A DNA stretch of 64,000 nt from NCBI RefSeq assembly GCF_000718135.1, contig NZ_JOEM01000025.1, positions 26,874 through 90,873 of the forward strand, written 5' to 3'. A program made the translations under genes and the position numbers. Source of the stretch: Streptomyces cyaneofuscatus (GTDB lineage Bacteria; Actinomycetota; Actinomycetes; Streptomycetales; Streptomycetaceae). The notes below the pieces were generated by a model. The model was not told the DNA's origin. It searched no databases and was given only the letters and a program-made list of their open reading frames with translations. Below are positions 1 to 10,219 of the stretch, piece after piece (within the stretch, counting starts at the first letter, position 1; each line of letters opens with the position of its first letter).

Positions 1-1
1 C

Positions 2-703
2 AGCGTCGCCGCCATCCTGATCGCCGTGGTCGTGGGCATCCCGATGGGCTACCTCGCGGCCAAGCACCGCGGCGGCTGGCTGGACGTCGCGTCCGTCTCC
101 GGATCGCTGCTCGGCATCTGCATCCCGGTCTTCTTCCTGGCCATGCTGCTGCGCGGGATCTTCTCCGTCCAGCTGGGCTGGTTCCCCAGCCAGGGCCGGC
201 TCACCACCGGGCTCAACGCCACCGACGTCACCGGATTCTCGGTCCTGGACGGGTTGCTGACCGGTGAGTTCGACGCGAGCTGGGACGCGATCATGCACCT
301 GATCCTGCCCGCCGTCGCGCTGGCCTCGATCCCGCTCGCCGTCATCGTCCGGATGACCCGCGCCAGCGTCCTGGAGGTGCTCGGCGAGGACTACATCCGT
401 ACCGCCGAGTCCAAGGGCCTGGACAAGCGCGTCGTCCGCGGCCGCCATGTGCTGCGCAACGCGCTGCTGCCGGTGATCACCGCCGTCGGCCTGCTGACCG
501 GCAGCCTGCTCTCCGGTGCGGTGCTCACCGAGTCCGTCTTCGACTTCGGCGGCATCGGCTCGTTCATCCGTACCGCGATCGACGGCCGCGACTACCCGGT
601 CCTCGTCGGGTTCATTCTCTTCATCGCGATGGTGTACGTGCTCATCAACCTCCTGGTCGACCTCGCGTACAGCATCATCGACCCGAGAGTGCGGGTGCAC
701 TGA
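2..703 (+). CDS. Oligopeptide/dipeptide ABC transporter permease (DppB/OppB type), 5'-truncated
   Basis: This is an inner-membrane subunit of an oligopeptide importer; it forms half of the translocation pore. The reading frame is open from the first bases, so the N-terminus lies outside the window. Several hydrophobic helices are visible, and the cytoplasmic EAA loop that docks on the ATPase is seen in TAESKGLDKRVVRGRHVLRN followed by ALLPVI. The protein ends in the typical DPRVRVH tail of DppB proteins. The partner permease starts two bases after the stop, and two ATPase genes follow, so this is one operon. The substrate cannot be read from the sequence because the binding-protein gene is not in view. 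Confidence 0.93.
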   Translation, partial: SVAAILIAVVVGIPMGYLAAKHRGGWLDVASVSGSLLGICIPVFFLAMLLRGIFSVQLGWFPSQGRLTTGLNATDVTGFSVLDGLLTGEFDASWDAIMHLILPAVALASIPLAVIVRMTRASVLEVLGEDYIRTAESKGLDKRVVRGRHVLRNALLPVITAVGLLTGSLLSGAVLTESVFDFGGIGSFIRTAIDGRDYPVLVGFILFIAMVYVLINLLVDLAYSIIDPRVRVH

Positions 704-704
704 C

Positions 705-1667
705 GTGACGCTTCTGACCAACAAAGCAGACAAGATCGACCGTCTCGCCGAGCTGACCCAGAGCTCCGAGTCCGTCGCCGGCACCAGCCTGTGGCGCGAG
801 GCGTTCCGCCGGATGCGCTCCAGCAAGATGGCGATCATCGGAGCGGCGATCATCGCCGCCTTCGTCCTCGTCGCCATCGTCGGCCCGATGCTCGCGCCGC
901 ACGGCCCCACCGCGCAGAACTGGCGCAGCGAGGTCTTCCCCAACCAGGGCAAGTTCGTCGGCATGCGCGGCGAGAACTGGTTCGGCCTGGACCACCTGGG
1001 CCGCGACATGTTCTCCCGCTGGCTCGTCGGGGCCCGGCAGACCCTCCTCGTCGGTGTGGTCTCCATGCTCATCGGCCTGATCATCGGTGCGGCGGTCGGC
1101 ATCCTCTCCGGCGCCGCCGCCACCCTGGGCGGGAAGATCGGCCAGCGCATCGACACCGTCGTCATGCGGTTCACCGACATCATGCTGTCGCTGCCGTCCC
1201 TGCTGCTGGCGGTCTCCATCGCCGCCGTGCTCGGACAGTCGCTGACCACCGTGATGATCGCCGTCGGTGTCGTCCAGATCCCCATCTTCGCCCGCCTGCT
1301 GCGGGGTTCGATGCTGGTCCAGGGCGGCGCGGACTACGTGCTCGCCGCGAAGGCGGTCGGCATCCGGCGCAAGCGGATCGTGCTGACCCAGATCCTGCCG
1401 AACTCGCTGAGCCCGGTGATCGTCCAGGCGACGCTGAGCCTCGCCACCGCGATCATCGAGGCGGCGGCCCTGTCCTACCTGGGGCTCGGCAACCCCGATC
1501 CGGCCGTTCCCGAGTGGGGCGTGATGCTCTCGCAGGCACAGCGCTTCTTCGACAACGAGCCGATGATGGCCGCCTACCCGGCCATCGGGATCATCATCAC
1601 GGCGCTCGGCTTCACCCTGCTCGGCGAGTCCATGCGCGAAGCCCTCGACCCGAAGCTGCGAGGCTGA
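705..1667 (+). CDS. Oligopeptide/dipeptide ABC transporter permease (DppC/OppC type)
   Basis: This is the second pore subunit of the peptide importer, 320 residues, the usual length. I chose the GTG at 705, two bases after the upstream stop, because it gives the normal OppC N-terminus: a cytoplasmic tail, then a first helix near residues 42-65 (IIGAAIIAAFVLVAIVGPM). The EAA loop is AAKAVGIRRKRIVLTQILPN. The frame stays open upstream to 516 only because it runs antiregister through the preceding gene. Six bases separate its stop from the ATPase start, consistent with co-translation. Confidence 0.95.
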   Translation: MTLLTNKADKIDRLAELTQSSESVAGTSLWREAFRRMRSSKMAIIGAAIIAAFVLVAIVGPMLAPHGPTAQNWRSEVFPNQGKFVGMRGENWFGLDHLGRDMFSRWLVGARQTLLVGVVSMLIGLIIGAAVGILSGAAATLGGKIGQRIDTVVMRFTDIMLSLPSLLLAVSIAAVLGQSLTTVMIAVGVVQIPIFARLLRGSMLVQGGADYVLAAKAVGIRRKRIVLTQILPNSLSPVIVQATLSLATAIIEAAALSYLGLGNPDPAVPEWGVMLSQAQRFFDNEPMMAAYPAIGIIITALGFTLLGESMREALDPKLRG

Positions 1668-1673
1668 CGTCCT

Positions 1674-2662
<989 letters not shown>

Positions 2663-2666
<4 letters not shown>

Positions 2667-3847
2667 GTCTGCTCGAACTGGACGGCGTCAAAGTCCACTT
2701 CCCGGTCAAGAAGGGCCTCTTCTTCGACCGTACGGTGGGCCATGTCTACGCCGTCGACGGTGTCTCGCTCAGCGTGGAGGCCGGCCAGACGTACGGCCTG
2801 GTCGGCGAGTCGGGCTGCGGCAAGACGACGCTCGGCCGCGCGGTGCTGCGGCTGAACGACATCACCGACGGGGCGGTCGTCTTCGACGGCACCGACCTCG
2901 CGAAGCTGCCCTCGGAGGAGATGCGGTCCTTCCGCCGCCGCCTTCAGATGGTCTTCCAGGACCCGCTGGGCAGCCTCAACCCCCGGCAGAACATCGAGTC
3001 GATCCTGTCCGAGGGCATGGCCGCCCACAACATCGGCAAGGACCAGGCCGAGCGCCGGGAGAAGATCAAGGAGATCCTCGCCAAGGTCGGCCTGCCGTCC
3101 AACGCGATGTCCCGCTACCCGCACGAGTTCTCCGGCGGCCAGCGCCAGCGCATCGGCATCGCCCGCGCGCTGGTCCTGGAGCCCGACGTGATCATCTGCG
3201 ACGAGCCGGTCTCCGCGCTGGACGTCTCGGTCCAGGCGCAGGTCATCAACCTGCTGGAGGAGCTTCAGGAGTCCCTCGGCCTGACCTACCTGGTCATCGC
3301 CCACGACCTCGCCGTCGTCCGGCACATCTCGGACGTCATCGGGGTCATGTACCTGGGCGGCCTGGTCGAGGAGGCGCCGAGCGACGCGCTGTACGCGGGG
3401 CCCCGGCACCCGTACACCAAGGCGCTGATGTCGGCCGTCCCGGTGCCGGACCCCGAGGTCGAGGACCGCCGCGAGCGCATCCTGCTCCACGGCGACCTGC
3501 CCTCCCCGGCCAACCCGCCGGCCGGCTGCCGCTTCCACACCCGCTGCCCGTGGGTCCAGGAGACCAAGTGCGCGACCGAGCGCCCGCCGCTGCTCGACAC
3601 CGGTGACGGGCACAAGGTGGCCTGCCACTTCACGGCCGAGATCGAGGCCGGGACGGTGAAGCAGACGCTGGCGACGGGGATCGAGGCGGTGGTCGCCACG
3701 GAGGCGGTCGCGGCCGAGGCGGTGGAGGTCTCGGAGGGGGACGCGGAGGTCCCTGATGCTCCCGCGAAGACGGAGGAGCCGGCGACCGTACCGGCTCAGG
3801 CCGACGCGGGCGAGGCCGAACGGGCGGAGGAGAGCCCCAAGGCCTGA
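2663..3847 (+). CDS. Peptide ABC transporter ATP-binding protein (DppF/OppF type) with long acidic tail
   Basis: This is the second ATPase of the importer, 394 residues. The start is the ATG of the ATGA overlap with the previous gene. Walker A is GESGCGKT at residues 48-55, the signature is [12 protein letters not shown], Walker B is [12 protein letters not shown], and the C-terminal Cys motif is [15 protein letters not shown]. After about residue 325 it carries roughly 70 extra residues rich in Ala, Glu and Val that the family does not need; the usual length is about 320-340. The tail looks disordered and its role is unknown. No clear terminator follows before the next gene. Confidence 0.94.
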
Positions 3848-3865
3848 GACCGGCACAATTGCCCG

Positions 3866-4525
3866 GTGCTCACCGAACTGTTCACGCCCTCCGTCCAGCA
3901 TGCGCTCGACCTCGTCGGGATCTTCGTCTTCGCGATCTCGGGCGCCCTGCTCGCCGTACGCAAGAACTTCGATGTCTTCGGCATCGCGGTCCTCGCCGAG
4001 GTGACAGCGCTGGGCGGAGGGCTGTTCCGTGACGTGATGATCGGCGCGATCCCGCCCGCCGCCTTCACCGATCTCGGCTACTTCATCACCCCGCTCTTCG
4101 CCGCCGGCCTGGTCTTCTTCCTCCACCCGCACGTGGAGCGCATCCAGGTCGGCGTCAACGTCTTCGACGCGGCGGGGCTCGGCCTGTTCTGCGTGACCGG
4201 CACGGTCAAGGCGTACGAGTACGGCCTCGGGCTCACGGCATCCGCGGCGCTCGGGCTGGCCACCGCGGTCGGCGGCGGTGTGCTGCGGGACGTACTGGCC
4301 AACGAGGTGCCCTCGCTGCTGCGCTGGGACCGCGACCTGTACGCGGTGCCCGCGATCGTCGGCGCGACCATGGTCGTGCTGTGCATCCGCTTCGACACCC
4401 TCAACGCCTTCACCAGCGGTACGGCGGTCATCGCCGCGTTCACCCTCCGCCTGCTGGCGCTGCGCTTCCACTGGCGGGCGCCCCGCGCGTACAACCGGTC
4501 CTCCGCGCGGGCGGAGGAGGCCTAG
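3866..4525 (+). CDS. TRIC/YadS-family (UPF0126) membrane channel protein
   Basis: This 219-residue protein is nearly all membrane helix and shows the internal duplication typical of the UPF0126/TRIC family: the glycine-rich segment AEVTALGGGLFRDVMIG near residues 48-64 and its repeat TAVGGGVLRDVLANEVP near 133-149. Bacterial relatives are trimeric cation channels. The GTG start has no Shine-Dalgarno sequence; a CACAAT hexamer at 3854-3859 lies six bases before it, so the mRNA may be leaderless. It sits 18 bases after the transporter operon but probably has its own promoter. Confidence 0.88.
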   Translation: MLTELFTPSVQHALDLVGIFVFAISGALLAVRKNFDVFGIAVLAEVTALGGGLFRDVMIGAIPPAAFTDLGYFITPLFAAGLVFFLHPHVERIQVGVNVFDAAGLGLFCVTGTVKAYEYGLGLTASAALGLATAVGGGVLRDVLANEVPSLLRWDRDLYAVPAIVGATMVVLCIRFDTLNAFTSGTAVIAAFTLRLLALRFHWRAPRAYNRSSARAEEA

Positions 4526-4588
4526 ATCCGGGATTGGGCGTCTCGAAAAGCTACCGCTCAGTAACGCAGTCCATGTACCGTGCATGCC

Positions 4589-5461
4589 ATGGCACAGGCA
4601 GCGACAGAGGCGGCGGCACAGACCGCTCCGGCAACCATCGGCGACAGCGAGTTCGACCGCGACACCGCGGTCACCCTGCGCGAGGAGGGCGTCTACGACG
4701 CCGAGCTCTCCGCGGGCTGGACCATCATCCACGCCGTCAACGGCGGCTACCTGCTGGCCCTCCTCGGCCGCGCGCTGGGCGAGGCCCTGCCGCACTCCGA
4801 CCCGTTCTCGGTCTCCGCGCACTACCTCACCGCCTCCGTCCCCGGCCCCGCGGTGATCCGGACCCAGACCGTCCGCACCGGCCGCACCCTCTCCACCGGA
4901 CAGGCCTCCCTCTTCCAGTACGCGGAGGACGGCAGCGAGATCGAGCGCATCCGGGTCCTCGCCACCTACGGCGACCTGGACGCCCTCCCCGACGACGTAC
5001 GCACCACCGCCCTGCCGCCCGCCATGCCCGACCGGGACCACTGCCTCGGCCCGAGCGACGGCGCGCCCAGGATCCCCGGCAGCTCCGCCATCACCGACCG
5101 CCTCGACATCAAGCTCGACCCGGCGACGGTCGGCTGGGCGGTCGGCGCCCCGTCCGGCAAGGGCGAGATGCGCGGCTGGTTCGGCCTCGCGGACGGCCGC
5201 GACCCCGACGCGCTCTCGCTGCTGCTCACCGTGGACGCCCTGCCGCCGACCTCGTTCGAGCTGGGCCTCACCGGCTGGACCCCCACGGTCGAGCTCACCA
5301 CCCACATCCGCTGCCGCCCCGCCCCGGGCCCGCTGCGCGTCTCCATCACCACCCGCAACCTCGCGGGCGGCTTCCTGGAGGAGGACGCCGAGGTCTGGGA
5401 CAGCGCCGACCGCCTCGTCGCCCAGTCCCGCCAGCTGGCGAAGGCCCCGCGCGCCACGTAG
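4589..5461 (+). CDS. Acyl-CoA thioesterase-like (TesB-type hot-dog) protein
   Basis: This 290-residue protein looks like a double hot-dog thioesterase of the TesB-like group that is common in actinobacteria, with the characteristic N-terminal stretch VNGGYLLALLGRAL and a second half ending in DSADRLVAQSRQLAK. Such enzymes hydrolyse acyl-CoA; the actual substrate is not evident. I prefer the ATG at 4589 over the GTG at 4580 because a TACCGT hexamer at 4576-4581 sits seven bases upstream, the spacing expected for a leaderless transcript. It is convergent with the TetR gene, 37 bases away. Confidence 0.8.
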   Translation: MAQAATEAAAQTAPATIGDSEFDRDTAVTLREEGVYDAELSAGWTIIHAVNGGYLLALLGRALGEALPHSDPFSVSAHYLTASVPGPAVIRTQTVRTGRTLSTGQASLFQYAEDGSEIERIRVLATYGDLDALPDDVRTTALPPAMPDRDHCLGPSDGAPRIPGSSAITDRLDIKLDPATVGWAVGAPSGKGEMRGWFGLADGRDPDALSLLLTVDALPPTSFELGLTGWTPTVELTTHIRCRPAPGPLRVSITTRNLAGGFLEEDAEVWDSADRLVAQSRQLAKAPRAT

Positions 5462-5498
5462 GGCGTACGCGTACGACGTCTCCCGCGCCCGCCCCGGC

Positions 5499-6164
5499 TC
5501 AGTCCCGGGCGGGCGCCTCGTCGAGTTCTCCGTCCCGGGCGGGCGCCTCGTCGAGCCAGTGGGCGCGGCCGATGGAGACCAGCCGCAGCCGCCGCCGGGC
5601 CTGCCGGACCACGGCCCGCTCGTTCTCGGGGCCCGCGTCCAGCAGCGCCGACGCGGTCATCACCATGTGGTCCACGTAGAACCCGCCCAGCATCAGCAGG
5701 TCCTCCTCGCTCCACCCGGCCGACCCCGGCTCCTGGCCGAGCGCGCACGCCACCTCCTCCGCGAACCGGAACAACTGCGCCGCGATGGCCTCGCGCACCG
5801 GGCCCACCCCGCCGTGCTGCTCGCGCGCGATGAACCGGAAGTGCGCGGGCTGCGCGCCGACATGCCGCGCTATCACCTCCACGCTGCGGTCCACCCGCTC
5901 CTGGCTGTCGCCCGTCTCCGCGAGCACCGCGGCGATCAGCCCGTGCAGGCTGCCCAGGGTCTCCTCCACCAGGGCCACCCCGAGCGCCGCGGTGTCCGCG
6001 AAGTGCCGGTAGAAGGCGGTGGGGGTGACCCCGGCGGCCCGCGTCACCTCCCGCAGCCCCAGGCTGCTCAGGCTCTGGTGCTCCAGCAGCAGGAGTGCGG
6101 CGTCGAGCAGGGCCTGGCGGGTCTTCAGTTTCTGGTTCTGACGGATTCCGGCGGTGTGACTCAT
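5499..6164 (-). CDS. TetR-family transcriptional regulator
   Basis: This 221-residue regulator has an N-terminal helix-turn-helix near residues 15-60 (REVTRAAGVTPTAFYRHF), typical of TetR repressors, and a helical ligand-binding domain in the rest. The C-terminus repeats LDEAPARD twice, encoded by a 24-base tandem duplication (5502-5525 and 5532-5555) beside the stop codon. It is divergent from a small membrane-peptide gene and a DUF4190 gene, and two related 25-base repeats in the shared upstream region look like its operators. The ligand is unknown. Confidence 0.92.
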   Translation of the reverse strand: MSHTAGIRQNQKLKTRQALLDAALLLLEHQSLSSLGLREVTRAAGVTPTAFYRHFADTAALGVALVEETLGSLHGLIAAVLAETGDSQERVDRSVEVIARHVGAQPAHFRFIAREQHGGVGPVREAIAAQLFRFAEEVACALGQEPGSAGWSEEDLLMLGGFYVDHMVMTASALLDAGPENERAVVRQARRRLRLVSIGRAHWLDEAPARDGELDEAPARD

Positions 6165-6167
6165 GCC

Positions 6168-6248
6168 ATTCAGTAAACAACCGTTCTCCGAGTCAAGGAA
6201 GGGGCCGGAGGTTTAGGCTGGCAATTCAGTGAACACTCGTACTCCGAA
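6168..6248. promoter_or_regulatory. Two direct 25-base operator-like repeats between TetR gene and membrane-peptide gene
   Basis: Repeat one (6168-6192) and repeat two (6224-6248) match at 20 of 25 positions, both containing ATTCAGT, AACA, CGT and CTCCGA in the same order, 56 bases apart. The first lies just upstream of the TetR start codon, the second upstream of the divergent gene. The layout suggests that the TetR protein controls both directions. The assignment is inferred from position and repetition only. Confidence 0.5.
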
Positions 6249-6286
6249 CGGCTTTCGTCTTCGTCGTCGTACAGAGAGGTCCCGCC

Positions 6287-6442
6287 GTGCTCGTCCTCGT
6301 CGCCGCGCTGCTTGTGCTGGGAATCGCCCTCGGGGCGGTCGCGCAGCTCCCGGTCCCGGTCTCCCTGGCCGCCGGGGCCGTGATCGGCTGCTGGCTGCTG
6401 ATCTTCGCCGCACGTGAGCGCCACGCGCGCCGCACCCGCTGA
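6287..6442 (+). CDS. Small membrane protein, 51 residues
   Basis: This short gene starts at a GTG preceded by the ribosome-binding sequence AGAGAGG at about 6271-6277, and ends in TGA at 6440-6442. The product begins MLVLVAALLVLGIALGAVAQ, has two hydrophobic helices (about residues 1-18 and 24-42) and ends in a basic tail ARERHARRTR. That is a small two-helix membrane protein with the positive tail inside. It is divergent from the TetR gene and 84 bases before a DUF4190 gene, so all three may form one regulatory unit. No function can be assigned. Confidence 0.62.
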   Translation: MLVLVAALLVLGIALGAVAQLPVPVSLAAGAVIGCWLLIFAARERHARRTR

Positions 6443-6526
6443 CCCGCGCCCACCCCGCCGTACGCGCACCAGCAACCGCACCCGCCGAGCCTGCCGCACC
6501 CGGACCGATCCGAAGGAGCTCGCACC

Positions 6527-6937
6527 ATGACCCTCACCCTCATCGACCGCACCCGCCGCACGGACCATGCCACCGACCACGCCACCGAGCAGGGCGCCGG
6601 CCAGGGCGCCGACCACGCCACCGACCAGGGCGTGACCCCCGAGGCGGCCCCCGAGGCGCCTTCCGCCCAGGCCCCCGACCCCGCTCCGCGCCAGGCCACC
6701 GGCCGGGAGGCGGACGGTCTCGCCGTCGCCTCGTTCGTCCTCGGCCTCATCGGCCTGCTGGCGTTCAACCTGCTGCTGGGTCCCACCGCGATCGTGATGG
6801 CGCTGCTCTCCCTGGCTCGCCGCACCCGCCGCCCCGGCCGCGCCTACCTGGGCCTCGCGCTCGGCGTCGCCGACCTCGTCGTACTGGCCGTCCTCGTCAC
6901 CGTCAACGGCGCGGTCGCCTGGAACCTCGGCGCCTGA
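6527..6937 (+). CDS. DUF4190 domain-containing membrane protein
   Basis: This 136-residue protein has a low-complexity N-terminal half (about residues 10-60, rich in Ala, Asp, His, Gln with repeated DHAT motifs) and a C-terminal pair of membrane helices. The DUF4190 hallmark is ADGLAVASFVLGLIGLL at about residues 64-80, with a second helix near 110-132. Ribosome binding is clear (AAGGAG eight to nine bases before the ATG). The family has no known biochemical role. It follows the small membrane-peptide gene on the same strand. Confidence 0.85.
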   Translation: MTLTLIDRTRRTDHATDHATEQGAGQGADHATDQGVTPEAAPEAPSAQAPDPAPRQATGREADGLAVASFVLGLIGLLAFNLLLGPTAIVMALLSLARRTRRPGRAYLGLALGVADLVVLAVLVTVNGAVAWNLGA

Positions 6938-7073
6938 CGCGGGCGCCCTGAGCCGCTCCCCCCGTTCCGGATCGGGCTCCGGACCGGGTTCCGGGCGGGT
7001 CCGCGCATCCCGGCACGACCGTGCGCGGTCGCCGCACCGGGACGCGCCCGCCATGCGCCCCACCCCGGGCTCG

Positions 7074-7079
7074 TAGAAT
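7074..7079 (+). promoter_or_regulatory. -10 hexamer TAGAAT of the cysteine desulfurase gene (leaderless)
   Basis: TAGAAT fits the Streptomyces TAGRRT -10 consensus and ends ten bases before the ATG at 7090, which would put the transcript start within a few bases of the start codon. No Shine-Dalgarno sequence is present, consistent with a nearly leaderless mRNA. Confidence 0.55.
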
Positions 7080-7089
7080 CGGCCCCACC

Positions 7090-8259
7090 ATGGCCTACCT
7101 CGACCACGCCGCGACCACGCCGATGCTTCCCGAAGCGATCGAGGCGATGACCGCCCAGCTCTCCGTCACCGGCAACGCGTCCTCCCTGCACGCGGCCGGG
7201 CGCAGGGCCCGCCGTACCGTCGAGGAGTCCAGAGAAGCCCTCGCCGACGCCCTCGGCGCACGCCCCAGCGAAGTGGTGTTCACCTCCGGCGGCACGGAGG
7301 CCGACAACCTCGCAGTCAAGGGCCTCTACTGGTCCCGGCGCGACGCCGACCCCCGCCGCACCCGGGTCCTCGCGGGCCCCGTCGAGCACCACGCGGTCCT
7401 GGACGCCGTCGACTGGCTCGCCGAGCACGAGGGCGCCACCGTCGACTACCTCCCGGTCGATCGCTACGGCCGGGTCCACCCCGAGGACCTGCGCGAGGCG
7501 ATCCTCCGCAACCCCGACGACGTCGCGATGATCACCGTGATGTGGGCCAACAACGAGATCGGCACGATCATGCCGGTACGGGAACTGGCTTCGGTCGCCG
7601 CCGAGTTCGGGATCCCGATGCACGCCGACGCGGTGCAGGCCTTCGGTCAGCTGGAGGTCGGCTTCGCCGCCTCAGGGCTGGCCGCGATGACGGTCAGCGG
7701 CCACAAGATCGGCGGCCCGTTCGGCATCGGCGCGCTGCTGCTGGGCCGCGACCACACCCCCGTACCCGTTCTGCACGGCGGCGGCCAGGAGCGGCACGTG
7801 CGCTCGGGCACCCTGGACGTGCCCGCCATCGCTTCCTTCGCGGTGGCGGGGCGGCTGGCGGCCGAGAGGCGCGAGCACTTCGCCCGGCGCGTCGGCGGAC
7901 TGCGGGACGACCTGGTGGCCGCTGTGCGCCACGCCGTCCCGGACGCCGTCCTCGGCGGCGATCCGGACCCGGCCGGGCGGCTCCCGGCCAACGCGCACTT
8001 CAGCTTCCCCGGCTGCGAGGGCGACTCCCTCCTGCTCCTCCTGGACGCCCAGGGCATCGAGTGCTCCACCGGCTCCGCCTGCACCGCCGGGATCGCCCAG
8101 CCCAGCCACGTACTGCTGGCCACCGGCACCGACCCGGACCTGGCCCGGGGCACCCTGCGCTTCTCGCTCGGCCACACCTCGACCGAGGAGGACGTGAAGG
8201 CGCTGGCCCAGGCGATCGGCCCGGCGGTGGAGCGGGCGCGGACGGCCGGACTGAGCTGA
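7090..8259 (+). CDS. Cysteine desulfurase (IscS/NifS family)
   Basis: This PLP enzyme of 389 residues removes sulfur from cysteine as a protein-bound persulfide. It begins [16 protein letters not shown], the family N-terminus. The PLP-lysine region is [20 protein letters not shown], with Lys in SGHK, and the active-site loop is [13 protein letters not shown], with Cys in SACTAG accepting sulfur. MnmA, which needs a sulfur donor for tRNA 2-thiolation, is encoded about 800 bases downstream, so this is a plausible partner. The gene converges on the amidase gene with a nine-base gap and no visible terminator. Confidence 0.95.
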   Translation: MAYLDHAATTPMLPEAIEAMTAQLSVTGNASSLHAAGRRARRTVEESREALADALGARPSEVVFTSGGTEADNLAVKGLYWSRRDADPRRTRVLAGPVEHHAVLDAVDWLAEHEGATVDYLPVDRYGRVHPEDLREAILRNPDDVAMITVMWANNEIGTIMPVRELASVAAEFGIPMHADAVQAFGQLEVGFAASGLAAMTVSGHKIGGPFGIGALLLGRDHTPVPVLHGGGQERHVRSGTLDVPAIASFAVAGRLAAERREHFARRVGGLRDDLVAAVRHAVPDAVLGGDPDPAGRLPANAHFSFPGCEGDSLLLLLDAQGIECSTGSACTAGIAQPSHVLLATGTDPDLARGTLRFSLGHTSTEEDVKALAQAIGPAVERARTAGLS

Positions 8260-8268
8260 GACCGGCTG

Positions 8269-9018
8269 TTACTCGGCGCGTGTGGCGGAAGGCGACGGCG
8301 TCGGCGGTGCCGTCGCCGCCCGCTTCACCAGCTTCAGATAGCGGTCCCAGTCCCAGTGCGGCCCAGGGTCCGTGTGGTCGGTGCCCGGCACCTCCACATG
8401 CCCGATGATGTGCTCCCGGTCGACGGGTATGTCGTACCGCGCGCAGATCGACGCCGTGAGCCGCGCCGACGACTCGTACATCGCCTTCGTGAGGTCCTTC
8501 GGCCGGTCCACGAAGCCCTCGTGCTCGATGCCGACGGCCCGCTCGTTGAAGGAGCGGTTGCCCGCCTGGTACGCCACGTCCAGCTCGCGGATCATCTGCA
8601 CCACCCGCCCGTCCTGGCCCACGATGTAGTGCGTCGCGGCCCGGTGGGCGGGGTCCTGGAAGACCCGTACCGCGCTGTCGAAGCTGCCCTGGGTGACATG
8701 GATGATCACGCGGTCGATCCGGAAGTCGTCCGGGCGGTCCGCCCGCCGCCAGTTCGCCTCGGACGCGGCGACCCAGGTGGCGGCCCCGTAGTCCAGCTCA
8801 CCGGGCTTGCGGGGCTTCTCCACGCCCGGCACCCGCCACCACGCCCGCTTCACCTCGTCGCGCACGAGCACGGCGACGGTCCCGGCCGCCACCACACCGC
8901 CGCCGCCGATCAGCAGCGCGCGCCGGCTGACGCCGCCGGAGGGCTTCTTCCGCGAAGCCCTGCGTGACGACGTGCCTGAGGGCTTGCCCGACGCCCCGGT
9001 GCTCCCGTTGTTCCCCAT
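8269..9018 (-). CDS. N-acetylmuramoyl-L-alanine amidase (Amidase_2), Tat-exported
   Basis: This 249-residue protein is probably a secreted peptidoglycan amidase. The N-terminus is a long basic stretch, then [20 protein letters not shown] at about residues 30-49, a twin-arginine signal with a hydrophobic core. The catalytic domain follows, with zinc ligands likely in DRVIIHVTQG (His), and near the C-terminus in GHVEVPGTDHTDPGPHWDWD. Tat export fits a folded zinc enzyme. It is divergent from mnmA (61 bases), so the two probably share an intergenic promoter region. Confidence 0.9.
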   Translation of the reverse strand: MGNNGSTGASGKPSGTSSRRASRKKPSGGVSRRALLIGGGGVVAAGTVAVLVRDEVKRAWWRVPGVEKPRKPGELDYGAATWVAASEANWRRADRPDDFRIDRVIIHVTQGSFDSAVRVFQDPAHRAATHYIVGQDGRVVQMIRELDVAYQAGNRSFNERAVGIEHEGFVDRPKDLTKAMYESSARLTASICARYDIPVDREHIIGHVEVPGTDHTDPGPHWDWDRYLKLVKRAATAPPTPSPSATRAE

Positions 9019-9079
9019 GTGATCGTCAACGCTTATCCGCGAGCGTTCGGTTCCCGGCGCCCCGTACTCTGGAGGGGCT

Positions 9080-10213
9080 ATGACTCAGACTTCCCAGCGC
9101 CCCCTGCGTGTCCTCGCCGCGATGTCGGGCGGCGTGGACTCCGCCGTCGCCGCGGCCCGTGCCGCCGAAGCGGGCCACGACGTGACCGGTGTCCACCTCG
9201 CCCTGTCCGCGAACCCCCAGTCCTTCCGGACCGGGGCGCGCGGCTGTTGCACCATCGAGGACTCCCGGGACGCGCGCCGTGCCGCCGACGTCATCGGTAT
9301 CCCGTTCTACGTCTGGGACCTCGCGGAACGTTTCCGCGAGGACGTCGTGGACGACTTCGTCGCGGAGTACGAGGCCGGGCGCACGCCCAACCCCTGCCTG
9401 CGATGCAACGAGAAGATCAAGTTCGCCGCGCTGCTGGACAAGGCCCTCGCCCTCGGCTTCGACGCCGTCTGCACCGGCCACTACGCCGCGGTCGTGCTCG
9501 CCGAGGACGGCAGCCGTGAGCTGCACCGCGCCTCCGACATGGCCAAGGACCAGAGCTATGTGCTGGGCGTCCTGGACGAGAAGCAGCTCGCCCACGCCAT
9601 GTTCCCGCTCGGCGACACCCTCACCACCAAGGACGAGATCCGCGCCGAGGCCGAGCGCCGGGGCCTGGCCGTCGCCAAGAAGCCCGACAGCCACGACATC
9701 TGCTTCATCGCCGACGGTGACACCCAGGGCTTCCTGGCGAACCGCCTCGGCGGCCCGGCCGAGGGCGACATCCTGGACGAGTCCGGTACGAAGCTGGGCA
9801 CCCACGACGGCGCGTTCGGCTTCACCATCGGCCAGCGCAAGGGCCTGAAGATCGGCCACCCCGCCCCCGACGGCAAGCCGCGCTACGTGCTCGACATCTC
9901 CCCGGTGAACAACACGGTCACGGTCGGCCCCGTCGAAGCTCTGGACGTGACGTCCCTGACCGCGATCAAGCCCCGCTGGTGCGGAACGCCTCCGTCCGGC
10001 CCGGGCTCGTACACCGCCCAGCTCCGCGCCCACGGCGGCGAGACCGAGGTGACGGCCGAGCTGGTGGACGGCTCCGAGCTGCACGTCACCTTCACCGAGC
10101 CGGTACGGGGCGTGGCCCCGGGCCAGGCGGTCGTCCTGTACGACGGCAGCCGGGTCGTCGGCTCGGCCACCATCGCGACGACGGTGCGGCGCGAGCGAGT
10201 GAGCGCGGGCTGA
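9080..10213 (+). CDS. mnmA: tRNA-specific 2-thiouridylase MnmA
   Basis: This enzyme thiolates U34 of tRNAs for Lys, Glu and Gln using ATP and a persulfide sulfur. It has 377 residues, normal for the family. The PP-loop is [16 protein letters not shown], the first catalytic cysteine is in [12 protein letters not shown] and the second in [21 protein letters not shown] and [10 protein letters not shown] are also family motifs. The start is ATG, preceded by GGAGGGG. The IscS-like gene upstream probably supplies sulfur. The gene converges on a hydrolase gene with six bases between. Confidence 0.97.
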   Translation: MTQTSQRPLRVLAAMSGGVDSAVAAARAAEAGHDVTGVHLALSANPQSFRTGARGCCTIEDSRDARRAADVIGIPFYVWDLAERFREDVVDDFVAEYEAGRTPNPCLRCNEKIKFAALLDKALALGFDAVCTGHYAAVVLAEDGSRELHRASDMAKDQSYVLGVLDEKQLAHAMFPLGDTLTTKDEIRAEAERRGLAVAKKPDSHDICFIADGDTQGFLANRLGGPAEGDILDESGTKLGTHDGAFGFTIGQRKGLKIGHPAPDGKPRYVLDISPVNNTVTVGPVEALDVTSLTAIKPRWCGTPPSGPGSYTAQLRAHGGETEVTAELVDGSELHVTFTEPVRGVAPGQAVVLYDGSRVVGSATIATTVRRERVSAG

Positions 10214-10219
10214 GCCGGC

